Both the position numbers and the translations under genes were made by a program. From NCBI RefSeq assembly GCF_032598905.1, contig NZ_CP122458.1, positions 7,713,001 through 7,777,000 on the forward strand: 64,000 nt of DNA, read 5' to 3'. Below, in pieces: positions 7,592 to 16,669 of this stretch (within the stretch, counting starts at the first letter, position 1; each line of letters opens with the position of its first letter). Under the pieces are notes generated by a model that saw only the letters and a list, made by a program, of their open reading frames with translations, ran no database searches and was not told the DNA's origin. This stretch comes from Streptomyces sp. 11x1. Its GTDB lineage: Bacteria > Actinomycetota > Actinomycetes > Streptomycetales > Streptomycetaceae.

Positions 7592-9328
7592 TCAGCGGCT
7601 GTCTCGGTGTGCGTGCGCCTCCGCCAGCAGGAGGTAGCTGCTGGCGGTCCAGGTGTAGGCGCGGTCGCGCAGGCCCGTGCCGGTGAGGGCGTCGAAGTTC
7701 TCGGCGAAGCCGTGGGTTTCGCACAGGGCGCGGAAGCGGGCGCTGATCTCGTCGGCGAGGCGGTGGTGGCCGGCTCGGCGTAGGCCGTCCTCGATGAGGA
7801 CGGTGGCGGGGGCCCAAATGGGGCCGCGCCAGTAGCCATCGGCGAGGTAGTGGGGTGAGGTGGGCAGTTCGGTGGCCAGGCCGTGCGGGGTCAGGTGGGT
7901 CTCGATCCGGGCGGCCAGGGCTTTGCCGATGTGCTCGGGCAGGTGCTCGCCCAGTGCCATCGGCATCAGGTCCAGCAGACTGGAGCTCTCCCAGGTCTGC
8001 GCGCTGTCCACGCCACGTGCCACGAACCGCTCCCCCGTCCACAGCTCGTCGAGCATCGCGGCCTGGGTGGCCTCGGCCGTGACGGTCCAGCGGCGGGCCT
8101 CGTCGGCAAGGCCCAGCTCGTTGGCCAGGACGGACAGTTCGCGGAGCTGAAGGACGAGGAAGGCGGCCAGGTCGGCGGTGACAACCACGCGCTCGGGATC
8201 GAAGGTGGTGGCGTTGTCCCAGCCGCTGTCGTTGCCGTGCTGGTAGTGGGGCAGGGTGGCGCCCGGTGCGCGGCGGGCGGTGAGCCAGAATTCCGCCCAC
8301 CGTGCCAATCTGCCGTAGATCTCGGCGAGTTCAGTCCGACTGAGGGGCTCGGGGAGACGTCTGCGCAGGTGGGAAAGGGTCCAGCCGTGGATGGGCGGTT
8401 TGACGAAGTTGTAGAGGACCTCGGAGTGGGTCACCGAGTCGGGCAGGGCGCCGGTCTTGTCCTGGTGGTCGAAAGGCAGGGAGAACTGGTCCCAGGCCAG
8501 GGCGGGGGCCCCGGGTGCCAGGGCGAGGGCGTTGAAACAGTGGTCCCAGCTCCAGACCTTGTCCATCCAGTGCTTGGACATCAGCACCGCGGGTCTGGTG
8601 ACGAGGGCCGCCGGGCGGACGGTTGCCGACCACAGGACGTACGCGGCGAGTTCGGCGGCCGGGGTGCCGGACGAGCGCCAGGGGGCGACCGCGTCGGCGA
8701 AGGCGGTGAAGGCATGCTCCGCGGTCGCCACGATGGTGTCGAACGTCTCCGAGGAGGTGTAGGGCAGGCGTGCGCTGTCCAGTTCCTCGATGGCCGCTTC
8801 CCAGACTCCGCCGGGAGCCGCGGTGACGGCGACGCCTCGTTCGCCGGTACCGAGGGTCTGGCTTCCGGACACCTCTGCGACCGTGCCCGACAGCACGGTG
8901 ACCCGGTAGCGGCGCCCGGTCTCGTACGAGGTGAACAGGTACGCCCCGTCCACCGGGTCGCGGTAGAAGTAGGTGCCCGTGAAGGGGGTCAGCGTGTCGG
9001 CGGCCGCGTTGATGCGCAGGCCCAGTCCTTCGCCGCGCAGGCGGACGGTCTCCGGTGAGGCGTAGGCGAGGCGGATGCGCCCTTGCTCACCGGTCCAGCT
9101 GAGCAGGCCCGGAGTCGCCTCGACGCGGGTCCACGCGCGCTCGCCCGTCATCGCGTCGAGGGGCGTGAAGCGCAGGACGGCGTGCATGCCGTTCTGGTGC
9201 GAGACGAGGTGGAGGTCCTCGGCACGTGTCTCCTCCGCGAGCACGGGCGAGATGCCGAACCAGGAGCCGTGCGCGCTGAACGGGATGTCGTGCAGGGAGA
9301 AGGCCGGGCCGGATCGGGCGGCGGTCAT
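7592..9328 (-). CDS. GH63/MGH1-like (alpha/alpha)6 glycoside hydrolase
   Basis: About 578 residues, no signal peptide, so cytoplasmic. The C-terminal half has the barrel signatures of the GH63/GH37/MGH1-like group: 'WSWDHCFNALAL', 'GNDSGWDNATTFD', 'DLAAFLVLQLREL' and 'YWRGPIWAPATVLIE'. The acidic residues in W-D-H and G-W-D are likely catalytic. The N-terminal ~200 residues are a beta-rich domain. It probably trims oligosaccharides taken up by the ABC transporter encoded just upstream. ATG 9328 and GTG 9331 are adjacent possible starts, preceded by GAAGAAACGAG. Bond specificity cannot be read. Confidence 0.75.
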   Translation of the reverse strand: MTAARSGPAFSLHDIPFSAHGSWFGISPVLAEETRAEDLHLVSHQNGMHAVLRFTPLDAMTGERAWTRVEATPGLLSWTGEQGRIRLAYASPETVRLRGEGLGLRINAAADTLTPFTGTYFYRDPVDGAYLFTSYETGRRYRVTVLSGTVAEVSGSQTLGTGERGVAVTAAPGGVWEAAIEELDSARLPYTSSETFDTIVATAEHAFTAFADAVAPWRSSGTPAAELAAYVLWSATVRPAALVTRPAVLMSKHWMDKVWSWDHCFNALALAPGAPALAWDQFSLPFDHQDKTGALPDSVTHSEVLYNFVKPPIHGWTLSHLRRRLPEPLSRTELAEIYGRLARWAEFWLTARRAPGATLPHYQHGNDSGWDNATTFDPERVVVTADLAAFLVLQLRELSVLANELGLADEARRWTVTAEATQAAMLDELWTGERFVARGVDSAQTWESSSLLDLMPMALGEHLPEHIGKALAARIETHLTPHGLATELPTSPHYLADGYWRGPIWAPATVLIEDGLRRAGHHRLADEISARFRALCETHGFAENFDALTGTGLRDRAYTWTASSYLLLAEAHAHRDSR

Positions 9329-9380
9329 CACGTGGTACTCGTTTCTTCAGCAGGGGTCACCGGCGGTGGTCGTGAGGTGG

Positions 9381-10238
9381 TCAGTCCTTGACGGCTCCGG
9401 CCGTCACGCCGGCGGCGACGTAGCGCTGGGCGAGGACGAGGATCACCGTGGCCGGCAGCGAGGCGACGACGGCGGTGGCCATGATGGCGTTCCACTCCTG
9501 GTTGTTGTTGCCGATGTACTGGTAGATGCCGAGCGTGATCGGCTCGTGGGCGCCGCCATTGGCGAGGGTGCTGGCGAAGACGAAGTCGGACCATGACCAC
9601 AGGAACGCGAACAGCGACACGGTGACGACCGCGTTGCGGCTCATCGGCAGCACCACGGACCGGAAGGTGCGCCACGGCCCGGCTCCGTCCATCTGCGCGG
9701 CCTGGAGCAGTTCGCCGGGGATGCCGGACATGAACGCGGTGAAGATGAGGACGGCGAAGGGGACGGCCAGGGTGGAGTCGGCGACGATCAGGCCGGGCAC
9801 GGACTGGAGCAGGCCGAGCTGGAGGTAGATGGCGTAGAAGCCCATCGCCATGATGATGCCGGGGATCATCTGGGCCACCAGGAAGAGGAAACCGAGGACT
9901 CCCCCGCCGCGTGGGCGCAGTTTCGCCAGCGCGTATCCGGCGGGCGCTGCCAGCGCCACGGTCAGTACGACCGTGCCCAGCCCGATGACCAGGCTGGTGC
10001 CGAGATAGGGCAACTGCTGCTCGAAGACGGCGCGGTAGCCGTCCAGGGTGCCGTGGACGGGGAAGATGTCGGGCGGTGACTTGCGCATGTCCTGGTCGCG
10101 GGTGAAGGACACGTTGAGCATCCAGTAGACCGGGAAGAGCATGACGGCGGTGAACATCAGGCCCGTTGCCGTCTTCCACCAGGTGGTCCGTCCGCGTCTC
10201 GGGCGGCGTGTGGCCGGGGTGGTCCGGAGGCTGGTCAT
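9381..10238 (-). CDS. carbohydrate ABC transporter permease (MalG-type)
   Basis: 285 residues with six predicted membrane segments, starting with 'GLMFTAVMLFPVYWMLNVSF'. The EAA-type loop that contacts the ATPase is 'LLQAAQMDGAGPWRTFRSVV'. The C-terminus 'RYVAAGVTAGAVKD' is typical of MalG-like subunits. ATG 10238 overlaps the TGA of the preceding permease gene by four nt, so translation is coupled. No ATPase gene lies in the operon; as is usual in Streptomyces, a shared MsiK-type ATPase probably powers it. Confidence 0.9.
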   Translation of the reverse strand: MTSLRTTPATRRPRRGRTTWWKTATGLMFTAVMLFPVYWMLNVSFTRDQDMRKSPPDIFPVHGTLDGYRAVFEQQLPYLGTSLVIGLGTVVLTVALAAPAGYALAKLRPRGGGVLGFLFLVAQMIPGIIMAMGFYAIYLQLGLLQSVPGLIVADSTLAVPFAVLIFTAFMSGIPGELLQAAQMDGAGPWRTFRSVVLPMSRNAVVTVSLFAFLWSWSDFVFASTLANGGAHEPITLGIYQYIGNNNQEWNAIMATAVVASLPATVILVLAQRYVAAGVTAGAVKD

Positions 10239-11251
10239 GAGGCGTACTGCTTTCGCTGGACCTTCAGGTACACCAGACCGAAGACCAGGGCGGCGGCGAC
10301 GAGCAGGTTGCCGACGGCCGCGCCGGGGCCGAAGGCGGGCAGCAGGTTGCCGAAGCCGAGCTGGTAGGACCAGGTGGCGAAGGTGGTGGACGAGTCGGCC
10401 GGGCCGCCCTTGGTCATGATCCAGATGATGTCGAAGACCTTGAGCGTGTAGACCAGCCCCAGCAGCAGGGTGATCGCGGACACGGGGCGCAGCAGGGGGA
10501 AGGTGATGCTCCAGAAACGTCGCCAGGCGCTCGCGCCGTCGAGGGCGGCCGCTTCGTAGAGGCTGTGCGGGATGGACTGGAGGCCGCTGTGGAGGACGAC
10601 CAGGTTGAACGGGACACCGATCCAGATGTTCGCGATGATCACCGACGTCAGCGACCACTCCGGTGAGGTCAGCCAGTTCACCGGACCGACGCCGACGGCA
10701 TGCAGAGCCGCGTTGACGACACCGGAGTCGCTGTTGAGCATCCATGACCAGGTGGAGGCCGACACGATGAGTGGCAGCAGCCACGGCACCAGGAACAGGG
10801 CCCGCAAGGTCACCGACAACCGGAAGTGCTGGTGGAAGAAGACCGCGAGGGCCAGGCCGATGGCGTACTGGAAGACCAGGCACACGACGGTGAACACCAC
10901 CGTGTGCGTGAGTGCCGGACCGAAGGTCGGGTCGTCGAAGACCTTCTGGTAGTTGTCCAGTCCGGTGAACGGCGCGTTGCCCTGGACGAAGGAGCGGACG
11001 GTGTAGTTGCGCAGGCTCAGGTCGAGGTTGCGGTAGAGCGGATAGGCGTAGAAGAGGACGAGGTAGACGGTGACCGGGGCGAGGAACGCCCAAGCGGCCC
11101 TCCCCCAGGCTTCGCCCGGGGGGACCCCCAGCTGGGAAGCGGGACGGCGGCGCCGGTTCGCGGTACGGGCCGGGGGCGGGGCGGCTGCGGCCGCCGCCCC
11201 GTTCCCATCACGCACCGCTCGGCGGTCCGGCAGGTGTGTCGTGTGCTTCAT
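10235..11251 (-). CDS. carbohydrate ABC transporter permease (MalF-type)
   Basis: 338 residues from ATG 11251. A basic, Ala/Pro-rich cytoplasmic N-terminus of about 45 residues precedes the first membrane segment ('FLAPVTVYLVLFYAYPLY'). The EAA loop 'SLYEAAALDGASAWRRFW' is well conserved. A frame extends further upstream to 11365, but it would overlap the binding-protein gene and is unlike homologues. It is the second gene of the transporter operon, 32 nt after the binding-protein stop and overlapping the next permease. Confidence 0.9.
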   Translation of the reverse strand: MKHTTHLPDRRAVRDGNGAAAAAAPPPARTANRRRRPASQLGVPPGEAWGRAAWAFLAPVTVYLVLFYAYPLYRNLDLSLRNYTVRSFVQGNAPFTGLDNYQKVFDDPTFGPALTHTVVFTVVCLVFQYAIGLALAVFFHQHFRLSVTLRALFLVPWLLPLIVSASTWSWMLNSDSGVVNAALHAVGVGPVNWLTSPEWSLTSVIIANIWIGVPFNLVVLHSGLQSIPHSLYEAAALDGASAWRRFWSITFPLLRPVSAITLLLGLVYTLKVFDIIWIMTKGGPADSSTTFATWSYQLGFGNLLPAFGPGAAVGNLLVAAALVFGLVYLKVQRKQYAS

Positions 11252-11283
11252 CAAGGAGCCCCGGATCGCGGTTGGCTGACGGT

Positions 11284-12528
11284 TTACTTGACGGCGGCCT
11301 GCGCCGCGGTCAGCGCGTCCTTCGGCGACTTGGAACCGCTGAGGGCGGACTGGACCGCCTTCCACAACTGCTCCGAGATCTTCGGGTACTTGGTGCCCAG
11401 GTCGTCGCTGGTGCGTCCCTTGGCCGCCTTGACCGCCTCGACCCAGGGCTTCAGTTCGGCGTTCTCCGCCACCTGCTTGTCCTGCACCTCGCTGGTGGGG
11501 GCCACGTAGGACAGGGTGGTGTCGGTGGCGTACAGGTTCTCGGTGCTGGTCAGGCAGGAGACCAGCTTCTGCGAGGTGGCGTAGCGGCCGGTGTCGCTCT
11601 GGACCGGGACGGTGACGAACTCACCGCCCGTCGGGGCAGCGGCGTTTCCTCCGTCCGCGCCGGGGATGGGCAGGACGCCGTAGCCAAAGCCGGCCTTCTC
11701 GGCATTGGCCAGCTGCCAGGTGCCGTTCTCGGCGAAGGCATAGTCGCCGCTCGCGAACTCCTGCCAACTGGTGGTCTGCGTGTTGTTGATGACCGAGTTG
11801 GGCGCGTAGCCCTTCTTCAACCAGTCGCTCCACAAGGACACGGCCGCCACACCCTGGGCGGAGTCGAGTTCGGTCAGCTTCGCGCCCGAGCCCCAGAACC
11901 ACGGCAGGAACTGGAAGCTGCCCTCCTCCGTGCCGATCGCGGAGAAGGTGATGCCCTTCTTCCCCGCCTTCTTGACCTTCGCCAGCGCCGCGGTCAGGGA
12001 CTTCCAGTCCTTGACCGAGGCGATGTCCACGCCCGCGGCCTTGAGGACGTCCTTGTTGTAGTACAGCGCGAGGGTGTTCGCGCCGATGGGCGTGCCGTAG
12101 GTCTTCCCGCCCGACTGACCGGCCGCGAGGAGGTTGGGGTCCACCTTCGAGGTGTCCACCTTGTTCTCGTCGGTCGTGGTGAGCACACCCGCCTCGGCGA
12201 GCGTCGACACCACCGGGTTGTCGAGGATGAGCATGTCCGGGGAGTTGTCCTGCTGAGCGGCCAGCAGCGCCTTGTTCGTCAGGTCGCTCGTGTCGAAGGC
12301 CGTTCGCTTGACCTCGACCCCGGCCTTGCTGCCGCAGCCGTCCAGCAGCTTCACCCAGTCCGAGTCCTTGGCGAACTGCGGGTAGGGGTCCCAGATGGTG
12401 TAGCTGCCGCCGTCTGTCGCCTTCGCGGACGTGGTGCCATCGCCGGAGGAGCATGCGGTGGTGACGGTGGTGAGGGCGACGACGGTCATGGCGGTGGCGG
12501 TGAGACGGTGTCTGGTGGATCTGTTCAT
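11284..12528 (-). CDS. sugar-binding lipoprotein of the ABC transporter
   Basis: 414 residues. A lipoprotein signal (MNRSTRHRLTATAMTVVALT) ends in lipobox VTTAC, giving a lipid-anchored Cys. The mature part is a type-1 extracellular solute-binding fold of CUT1 family, with 'DMLILDNPVVSTLAEAGVL', 'GANTLALYYNKDVLKAAG' and 'FASGDYAFAENGTWQLANA' segments. The start has GGAA eight nt upstream. It is the first gene of a five-gene minus-strand operon (binding protein, two permeases, two hydrolases). About 180 nt separate it from the LacI gene upstream, so it probably has its own promoter there. Confidence 0.9.
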   Translation of the reverse strand: MNRSTRHRLTATAMTVVALTTVTTACSSGDGTTSAKATDGGSYTIWDPYPQFAKDSDWVKLLDGCGSKAGVEVKRTAFDTSDLTNKALLAAQQDNSPDMLILDNPVVSTLAEAGVLTTTDENKVDTSKVDPNLLAAGQSGGKTYGTPIGANTLALYYNKDVLKAAGVDIASVKDWKSLTAALAKVKKAGKKGITFSAIGTEEGSFQFLPWFWGSGAKLTELDSAQGVAAVSLWSDWLKKGYAPNSVINNTQTTSWQEFASGDYAFAENGTWQLANAEKAGFGYGVLPIPGADGGNAAAPTGGEFVTVPVQSDTGRYATSQKLVSCLTSTENLYATDTTLSYVAPTSEVQDKQVAENAELKPWVEAVKAAKGRTSDDLGTKYPKISEQLWKAVQSALSGSKSPKDALTAAQAAVK

Positions 12529-12709
12529 CGGGCGTTCCTTGTATGTGTCAGGCATGGGCATGCCAGGGGAGGTGGACGGATGGCAGAGCAGGGCAGGCTG
12601 AACAGCGCGGCGGAGTCGCGGAGCGGCCGGTTGAACGGTGACGGGACGGGAGGTGAAGGAGGGGGAGGAGCAGGGCTCCCGATCCACAGGGGATGCGGAG
12701 GGCGGCCTG

Positions 12710-13768
12710 TCAGGCGGTCGAGTCGGTGCCTGGGATCCCGCGCGTGTCCCCCGGAGGGCGGGGGCCTGCGGGCCCGGTGCTGGCGCGGAGCGAGATCGGC
12801 GGGGCGAGCAGTTGGTGGCGAGGTGGCGCGTCAGGGTGGTCGAGCCGCTCGACGAGCAGGTCGACGGCCAGGTGCCCCATCTGCGCCGATGGCACGTCGG
12901 CCGCCGTGAGCTGCGGGGTCACCGTCTCGGCCCACCGGGCGGCCACGACACCGGTGATGGAGAAGTCGCGCGGCACATGGCGGCCCGCATGGGCCAGGCC
13001 CCGGTAGAGACCTCCGAGCGCGGCCTCGTTCAACGTGACGAGGGCCGTGGTGTCGGGATCGTCGTACAGGATCCGCTCCAGGCAGGCCTGACCCGACGGT
13101 GCGTCGTCCTCACAGTTGTACGTGCGGACGGTGAGCCCACGCTCCGCGGCGGCCTTGGTGAAGCCGTCCAGCCCCCGGTGCGCGGACTCGTACCCGGTGC
13201 GCAGCAGCCGCTCGGGCCGGTTGACGAAGGCGACCCTGTCGTGGCCCAGGTCCGCGAGGTGGTGGACACAGGCCGCCGCCAGCGCCGTGTGGTCCAGGCC
13301 CACCCACCAGCCACTCTCCGGCCGCGAGGTGCGGCCGATGCAGACGGCGGGAAAACTCTCGGCAAGGAGGTGGTCGACCCGGTCGTCCTGGAGCCTGATC
13401 TCCATCAGGATCGCGCCGTCGACCCGCCGTTCCCCCAGCAGTCGCTGGAACGAGCGGTCGCTGTCCACGCCGCTCGGGGAGAGCAGCACGTCGTAGTCGT
13501 ACGCCGCCGCGGCTTCGACCACACTGCCGATGAAGTCGAGCTGCATCCCGGTGTAGTGCTCCCCGGCTGGAGGGAAGACGAGAGCGATGGTGCTGGTCCG
13601 GCCGTTGGCCAGGGCACGTGCACTCGCGTTGGGCCGGTAGCCCAAATCGTCGATGACCCGCTGGATCTTCTCCCGGGTGTCGTCCGACACCCGACGCTTG
13701 CCACTCAGCGCATAGGAGACGGTGCTGCGCGAGACACCGGCCCGTCTGGCAATTTCACCGATGTTCAC
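12710..13768 (-). CDS. LacI-family transcriptional regulator
   Basis: 352 residues. The N-terminal helix-turn-helix 'IARRAGVSRSTVSYALSG' and hinge helix 'YRPNASARALANG' are classical LacI features. A periplasmic-binding-protein-like sensor domain follows (residues ~60-335), with 'VDGAILMEIRLQ' and 'DLGHDRVAFVNRP'. It precedes the sugar operon in the same direction. Two palindromic sites with AACCGGTT cores lie just upstream of its own start (13779-13796 and 13858-13869), indicating autoregulation. It probably represses the operon until an oligosaccharide is present. Confidence 0.9.
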   Translation of the reverse strand: MNIGEIARRAGVSRSTVSYALSGKRRVSDDTREKIQRVIDDLGYRPNASARALANGRTSTIALVFPPAGEHYTGMQLDFIGSVVEAAAAYDYDVLLSPSGVDSDRSFQRLLGERRVDGAILMEIRLQDDRVDHLLAESFPAVCIGRTSRPESGWWVGLDHTALAAACVHHLADLGHDRVAFVNRPERLLRTGYESAHRGLDGFTKAAAERGLTVRTYNCEDDAPSGQACLERILYDDPDTTALVTLNEAALGGLYRGLAHAGRHVPRDFSITGVVAARWAETVTPQLTAADVPSAQMGHLAVDLLVERLDHPDAPPRHQLLAPPISLRASTGPAGPRPPGDTRGIPGTDSTA

Positions 13769-13778
13769 GGAACTCCTT

Positions 13779-13796
13779 CATCGAACCGGTTCGATG
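13779..13796. promoter_or_regulatory. LacI-type operator 1
   Basis: CATCGAACCGGTTCGATG, a perfect 18-bp palindrome with the central CG step typical of LacI-family sites. It ends 11 nt upstream of the regulator's start codon, in position to block its transcription or early elongation. Confidence 0.75.
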
Positions 13797-13857
13797 CTTC
13801 CAGAGGAGAGGGGGACCGGTTAGAGGCAGAGGTGGGAGTAATGCTCGCTACCGGCGT

Positions 13858-13869
13858 CGAACCGGTTCG
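13858..13869. promoter_or_regulatory. LacI-type operator 2
   Basis: CGAACCGGTTCG, the same core as the site at 13779-13796, 12 bp perfect. The two centres are 76 bp apart, which could allow looping or simply double occupancy of the regulator's promoter. Confidence 0.65.
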
Positions 13870-13985
13870 CGTGAAGGAAAAGTAGGAGCTGACCGTGCGG
13901 GTGTCAATGCCTCGCGCAAACCTCATGAAACACATCGGAAACCAGCACGCGAACCCGCGGCCACCGTCCACACTCGCCGCCCCGC

Positions 13986-14127
13986 CGGCAGCTGAAGCCC
14001 ACCGGGGACGGCTACTACGAGCTGGTGAACCGCAACAGTGGCAAAGTGCTGGGCATAGCAGGCGGTTCCCCCACTCAGGGGGGCGCCGCCGAGCAGCAGG
14101 CCGACAGCAGTACCGGACCGTCACCCA
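13986..14127 (+). pseudogene. ricin-type lectin domain remnant
   Basis: The plus frame reads RQLKPTGDGYYELVNRNSG then KVLGIAGGSPTQGGAAEQQ, a ricin/beta-trefoil repeat like those at the end of secreted Streptomyces glycosidases. No catalytic domain precedes it and no full trefoil follows. It is probably the leftover of a deleted secreted hydrolase. Confidence 0.6.
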
Positions 14128-14166
14128 CGAAGAGGCCGACCGAGGGTGTCTCCGGGGGCCTGAGCT

Positions 14167-14457
14167 TCAGGCCCCCCGGTCGTCGCGGGCACGCATCGCG
14201 CGGGTCTCCGTGGAGACGGCCTCGCCGGCACACCGTACGAGATCGGTGTTCCCGGTCGTACCGAGGCCGACCGTCTGGGCGAGAACGGTGGCCTGGCCCA
14301 TCCAGGCGACGCGATGCGGGGCCTCCTGGCCTGTGTGCAAGGCCGCGATGCCCAGGTGCCCGACCGCGGGCGTGAACGGATGCAGGCATCCCATCCTTTC
14401 GTCGAGGGTGAGCCGCGCCGGAAAGTCGTCGATGCGCTTCGCGAACGTCGGCTGTGA
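14167..14457 (-). pseudogene. GH3 beta-glucosidase N-terminal remnant
   Basis: The minus frame reads AKRIDDFPARLTLDERMGC, then HPFTPAVGHLGIAALHTGQE, and on through RVAWMGQATVLAQTVGLG to RCAGEAVSTETRAMRARDDR. This is the first ~95 residues of a GH3 catalytic domain (the 'LTLDEK' start, the 'GQEALHG' substrate loop and the 'ATWDPDLVRRVGEAVSTE' helix of homologues). The rest of the >700-residue enzyme is gone. An operator palindrome lies about 75 nt upstream, so the control region outlived the gene. Confidence 0.65.
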
Positions 14458-14532
14458 TCGCGGAACGGCGGTGGTGTGTGCGTCGTGCGTGCAGACATGT
14501 GGGATTCGCCTGAGGTGGAGCGGAGATTGCTT

Positions 14533-14546
14533 TCGAAGCGCTTCGA
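14533..14546. promoter_or_regulatory. LacI-type operator (TCGAAGCGCTTCGA), copy 1
   Basis: Perfect 14-bp palindrome of the GAAGCGCTTC type used by many Streptomyces LacI regulators of oligosaccharide genes. It lies upstream of the GH3 remnant on the minus strand and differs from the AACCGGTT sites, so it was read by another regulator. Confidence 0.7.
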
Positions 14547-14689
14547 TGCATGTCAGGGCGCCGGGAGAGCGTCAAGAGATCTACACCCTTCATCAAGTGG
14601 AGAACATGAAGGATCTCCTCCAGTGCCTCGGAGGAATCTTTGAAGCGACCCTTGTGTGCCCATGGGCCTTCACTTAACCTCGCAGAGCA

Positions 14690-14703
14690 TCGAAGCGCTT
14701 CGA
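14690..14703. promoter_or_regulatory. LacI-type operator (TCGAAGCGCTTCGA), copy 2
   Basis: Identical to the palindrome at 14533-14546, 157 bp away and about 120 nt before the binding-protein remnant. The pair marks a divergent promoter region for the GH3 gene on one side and the uptake operon on the other. Confidence 0.7.
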
Positions 14704-14820
14704 CTGATACTGCGTCGACAGTGATGGGATGTCCGCTTTCAGGTCAGCTGGTTCAAGTCACGCCACCGCAGCCGACGGCCCACCGCCGGGTGTCCGGGTG
14801 CGCCATGAAGGGTTGACGCA

Positions 14821-16117
14821 ATGACGCCGAACGTCGCCTCCATGTCCTCAGTGCCGAGCCGGAGAAGCCTCCTCGCCTCCACGGCGGTCGCCGCCCCAGC
14901 CGTGGCTGGTGGGATGCCGCTGCTCACCGCTTGCGGTGGGTCGGACGGCAACGGCTCGGCGGCCGGCCGCACCGGCAAGGTCGATCTCGCGGCCCTCGCC
15001 ACATCGGTGCCGGACAAGCTCGGCACCGGCGCCCCCTTCAAGATCATGTCCCCGTTCCGGGGTGCCCCGCCGAAGCCCGGAAACCCCTACTGCACGGTGC
15101 TGGACGCCGCGGCGGGCACCAAGGTCACCTGGCAGAACCAGGACGGCAACACCTACGGCGAGAAACTCGGCGCCGTCCCTCCTTGGTTACTCAGCTGGGC
15201 CAAGGACGTCACCGGCGCCAAGGCGAAGGTGTACGCCTGCGGTGACATGAGCTGGAGTTCGCAGGCCATCTCAGCCGTCCGCCCGGCCGGGACGCTCGGC
15301 TGGAACATCGGGGGCGACGGCAGGCTGACCTACCGCATCGAGGAGCCCGCGTTCCCCAAGGCCCTGGCGTGCGTCGGCAAGCTGTTCGACGCCGGGGTGG
15401 TCCATCCCGACAACAAGGCGCGTTCCGGCGACGTAAGCCGGCGGTTCACCGCCGGAGAGGTCCTGGTCTTCAACAGCGACATGTCCGCCTGGTACACCAA
15501 GACCGCAGAACAGGCCCAGTCCAACCCGGAGTTCCAGATCGATGCCATGGATCACTTCGGTGCCGACGGCGGCGATCCGACCGCTGTGGGCGGCCCGGCC
15601 CGCCGACCTCTGGTCGCTGATCCACAAGGGCGCCTCCAAGGAGACGATCGAGAACGCGCTGGCCGCCGCCGACTTCGCGGCAGCGCCCCACGGCACCAAG
15701 GAGCGGATGCTCGTCCACTACGGCGTCGAGGGCACCCACTACACGGTCAAGGACGGCGGCCCGGTCAAGAACGACCGGGGCAACTCCGAGGTGATCAACG
15801 CCTGGTCGTCGCCGGCGGCGCCGGCTCCCTACGTCGCCCACCCGGACTTCCCGGACGTGGCCCGCAAGCAGGTCGAGTGGCAGTAGCGGATGGGTGCCTT
15901 CATGAAGAAGACGTCCACGTACGGCATGACCATCGTCGAGCCCAGCCGCTACGCCAATCTCCGGAGCCAGTTCGAGCAGCTGGAGCTCGAATACGTGCGG
16001 GGCCACAAGAAGCTGTCCGACGTGCAGGCCGCCATCTCCACCTGGAAGTCCTCCGGCAGCGACAAGCTGCGCGACTGGTACGAGGAGCTCCTCGACAAGA
16101 ACGGCAGTGGCGACTGA
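14821..16117 (+). pseudogene. sugar-binding lipoprotein (LplA-like), frameshifted and internally deleted
   Basis: It starts with a lipoprotein/Tat-like signal (SRRSLLASTAVAAPAVAG, lipobox LTAC). Homology to large (~550-residue) extracellular solute-binding proteins continues through 'GTLGWNIGGDGRLTYRI'. The frame shifts at about 15590: the continuation (RPADLWSLIHKGASKETIEN) is read in another frame until a TAG at 15884-15886. The C-terminus (TYGMTIVEPSRYANLRSQFE... to LLDKNGSGD) follows from 15890. About 180 residues between 'NTYGEKLGAVPPW' and 'VTGAKAKVYACG' also seem to be missing. It is a dead gene of a decayed uptake operon. Confidence 0.8.
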
Positions 16118-16513
16118 TGTCTCTCACGGCCGGGAGCAGGCCCGACGGGACACGTCCCCCCGCCGCCGTCGAGGAACGGAGAGCCGCGGTCGCCGCCGCG
16201 GCGGCGAAGGACCGGGTGCCGCGCAGGACGAGCAAGGCCGGCAAGGCGGGCAAGGTGCCCTGGCGGATCCGGCTGCGCCGCGACCGCACGCTCATCCTGA
16301 TGACCCTGCCCGTCACCGTCCTGCTCCTGATCTTCAACTAGAACGCCGAGGCCCCGAGGGGGCCTCCAGCAGGCGGTCCATACCGGCGAACTCTCCGCGC
16401 CGGGCCTGCAGACGGCCGTCCTGGTCCTCGCCCTGATCCCCGTCGCGGTCGCCTCCCCGTTCGTCCAGCGGCACTTCGAGAAGGGCATGCTCACCGGGGC
16501 GATCAAGGGGTGA
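16117..16513 (+). pseudogene. two ABC permeases fused by deletion (LplB N-terminus, LplC C-terminus)
   Basis: ATG 16117 overlaps the binding-protein stop. It opens with a basic cytoplasmic tail and first membrane segment (LILMTLPVTVLLLIFN) of a permease, which stops at 16341. From about 16355, in another frame, LQQAVHTGELSAPGLQTAVL and on to HFEKGMLTGAIKG is the C-terminal end of the second permease. A deletion removed the rest of both genes, probably about 1.6 kb judging by normal lengths. Confidence 0.75.
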
Positions 16514-16669
16514 CGCCCTTGCCCCGGCCCGCGCCGTAGAGCCGTCGGTCGCCTGTCCGTGGCTTCGTTGTGGCTGTTCGCGCCCACGCGGCGCAGCCGC
16601 ACAGAGATACCGCCCCGCGCCCTGAGGGCGTCACCTTCCCCTTTGTCCTGCACAAGAAAGAGGTATGTC

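Noticed and set aside
11252..11365. Longer start for the MalF-type permease
   Set aside because: The extra 38 residues overlap the binding-protein coding end and do not look like a permease N-terminus.
14738..14770. GGTTCAAGTC stretch like a tRNA T-loop
   Set aside because: No matching acceptor, D or anticodon stems around it; no tRNA found in the window.
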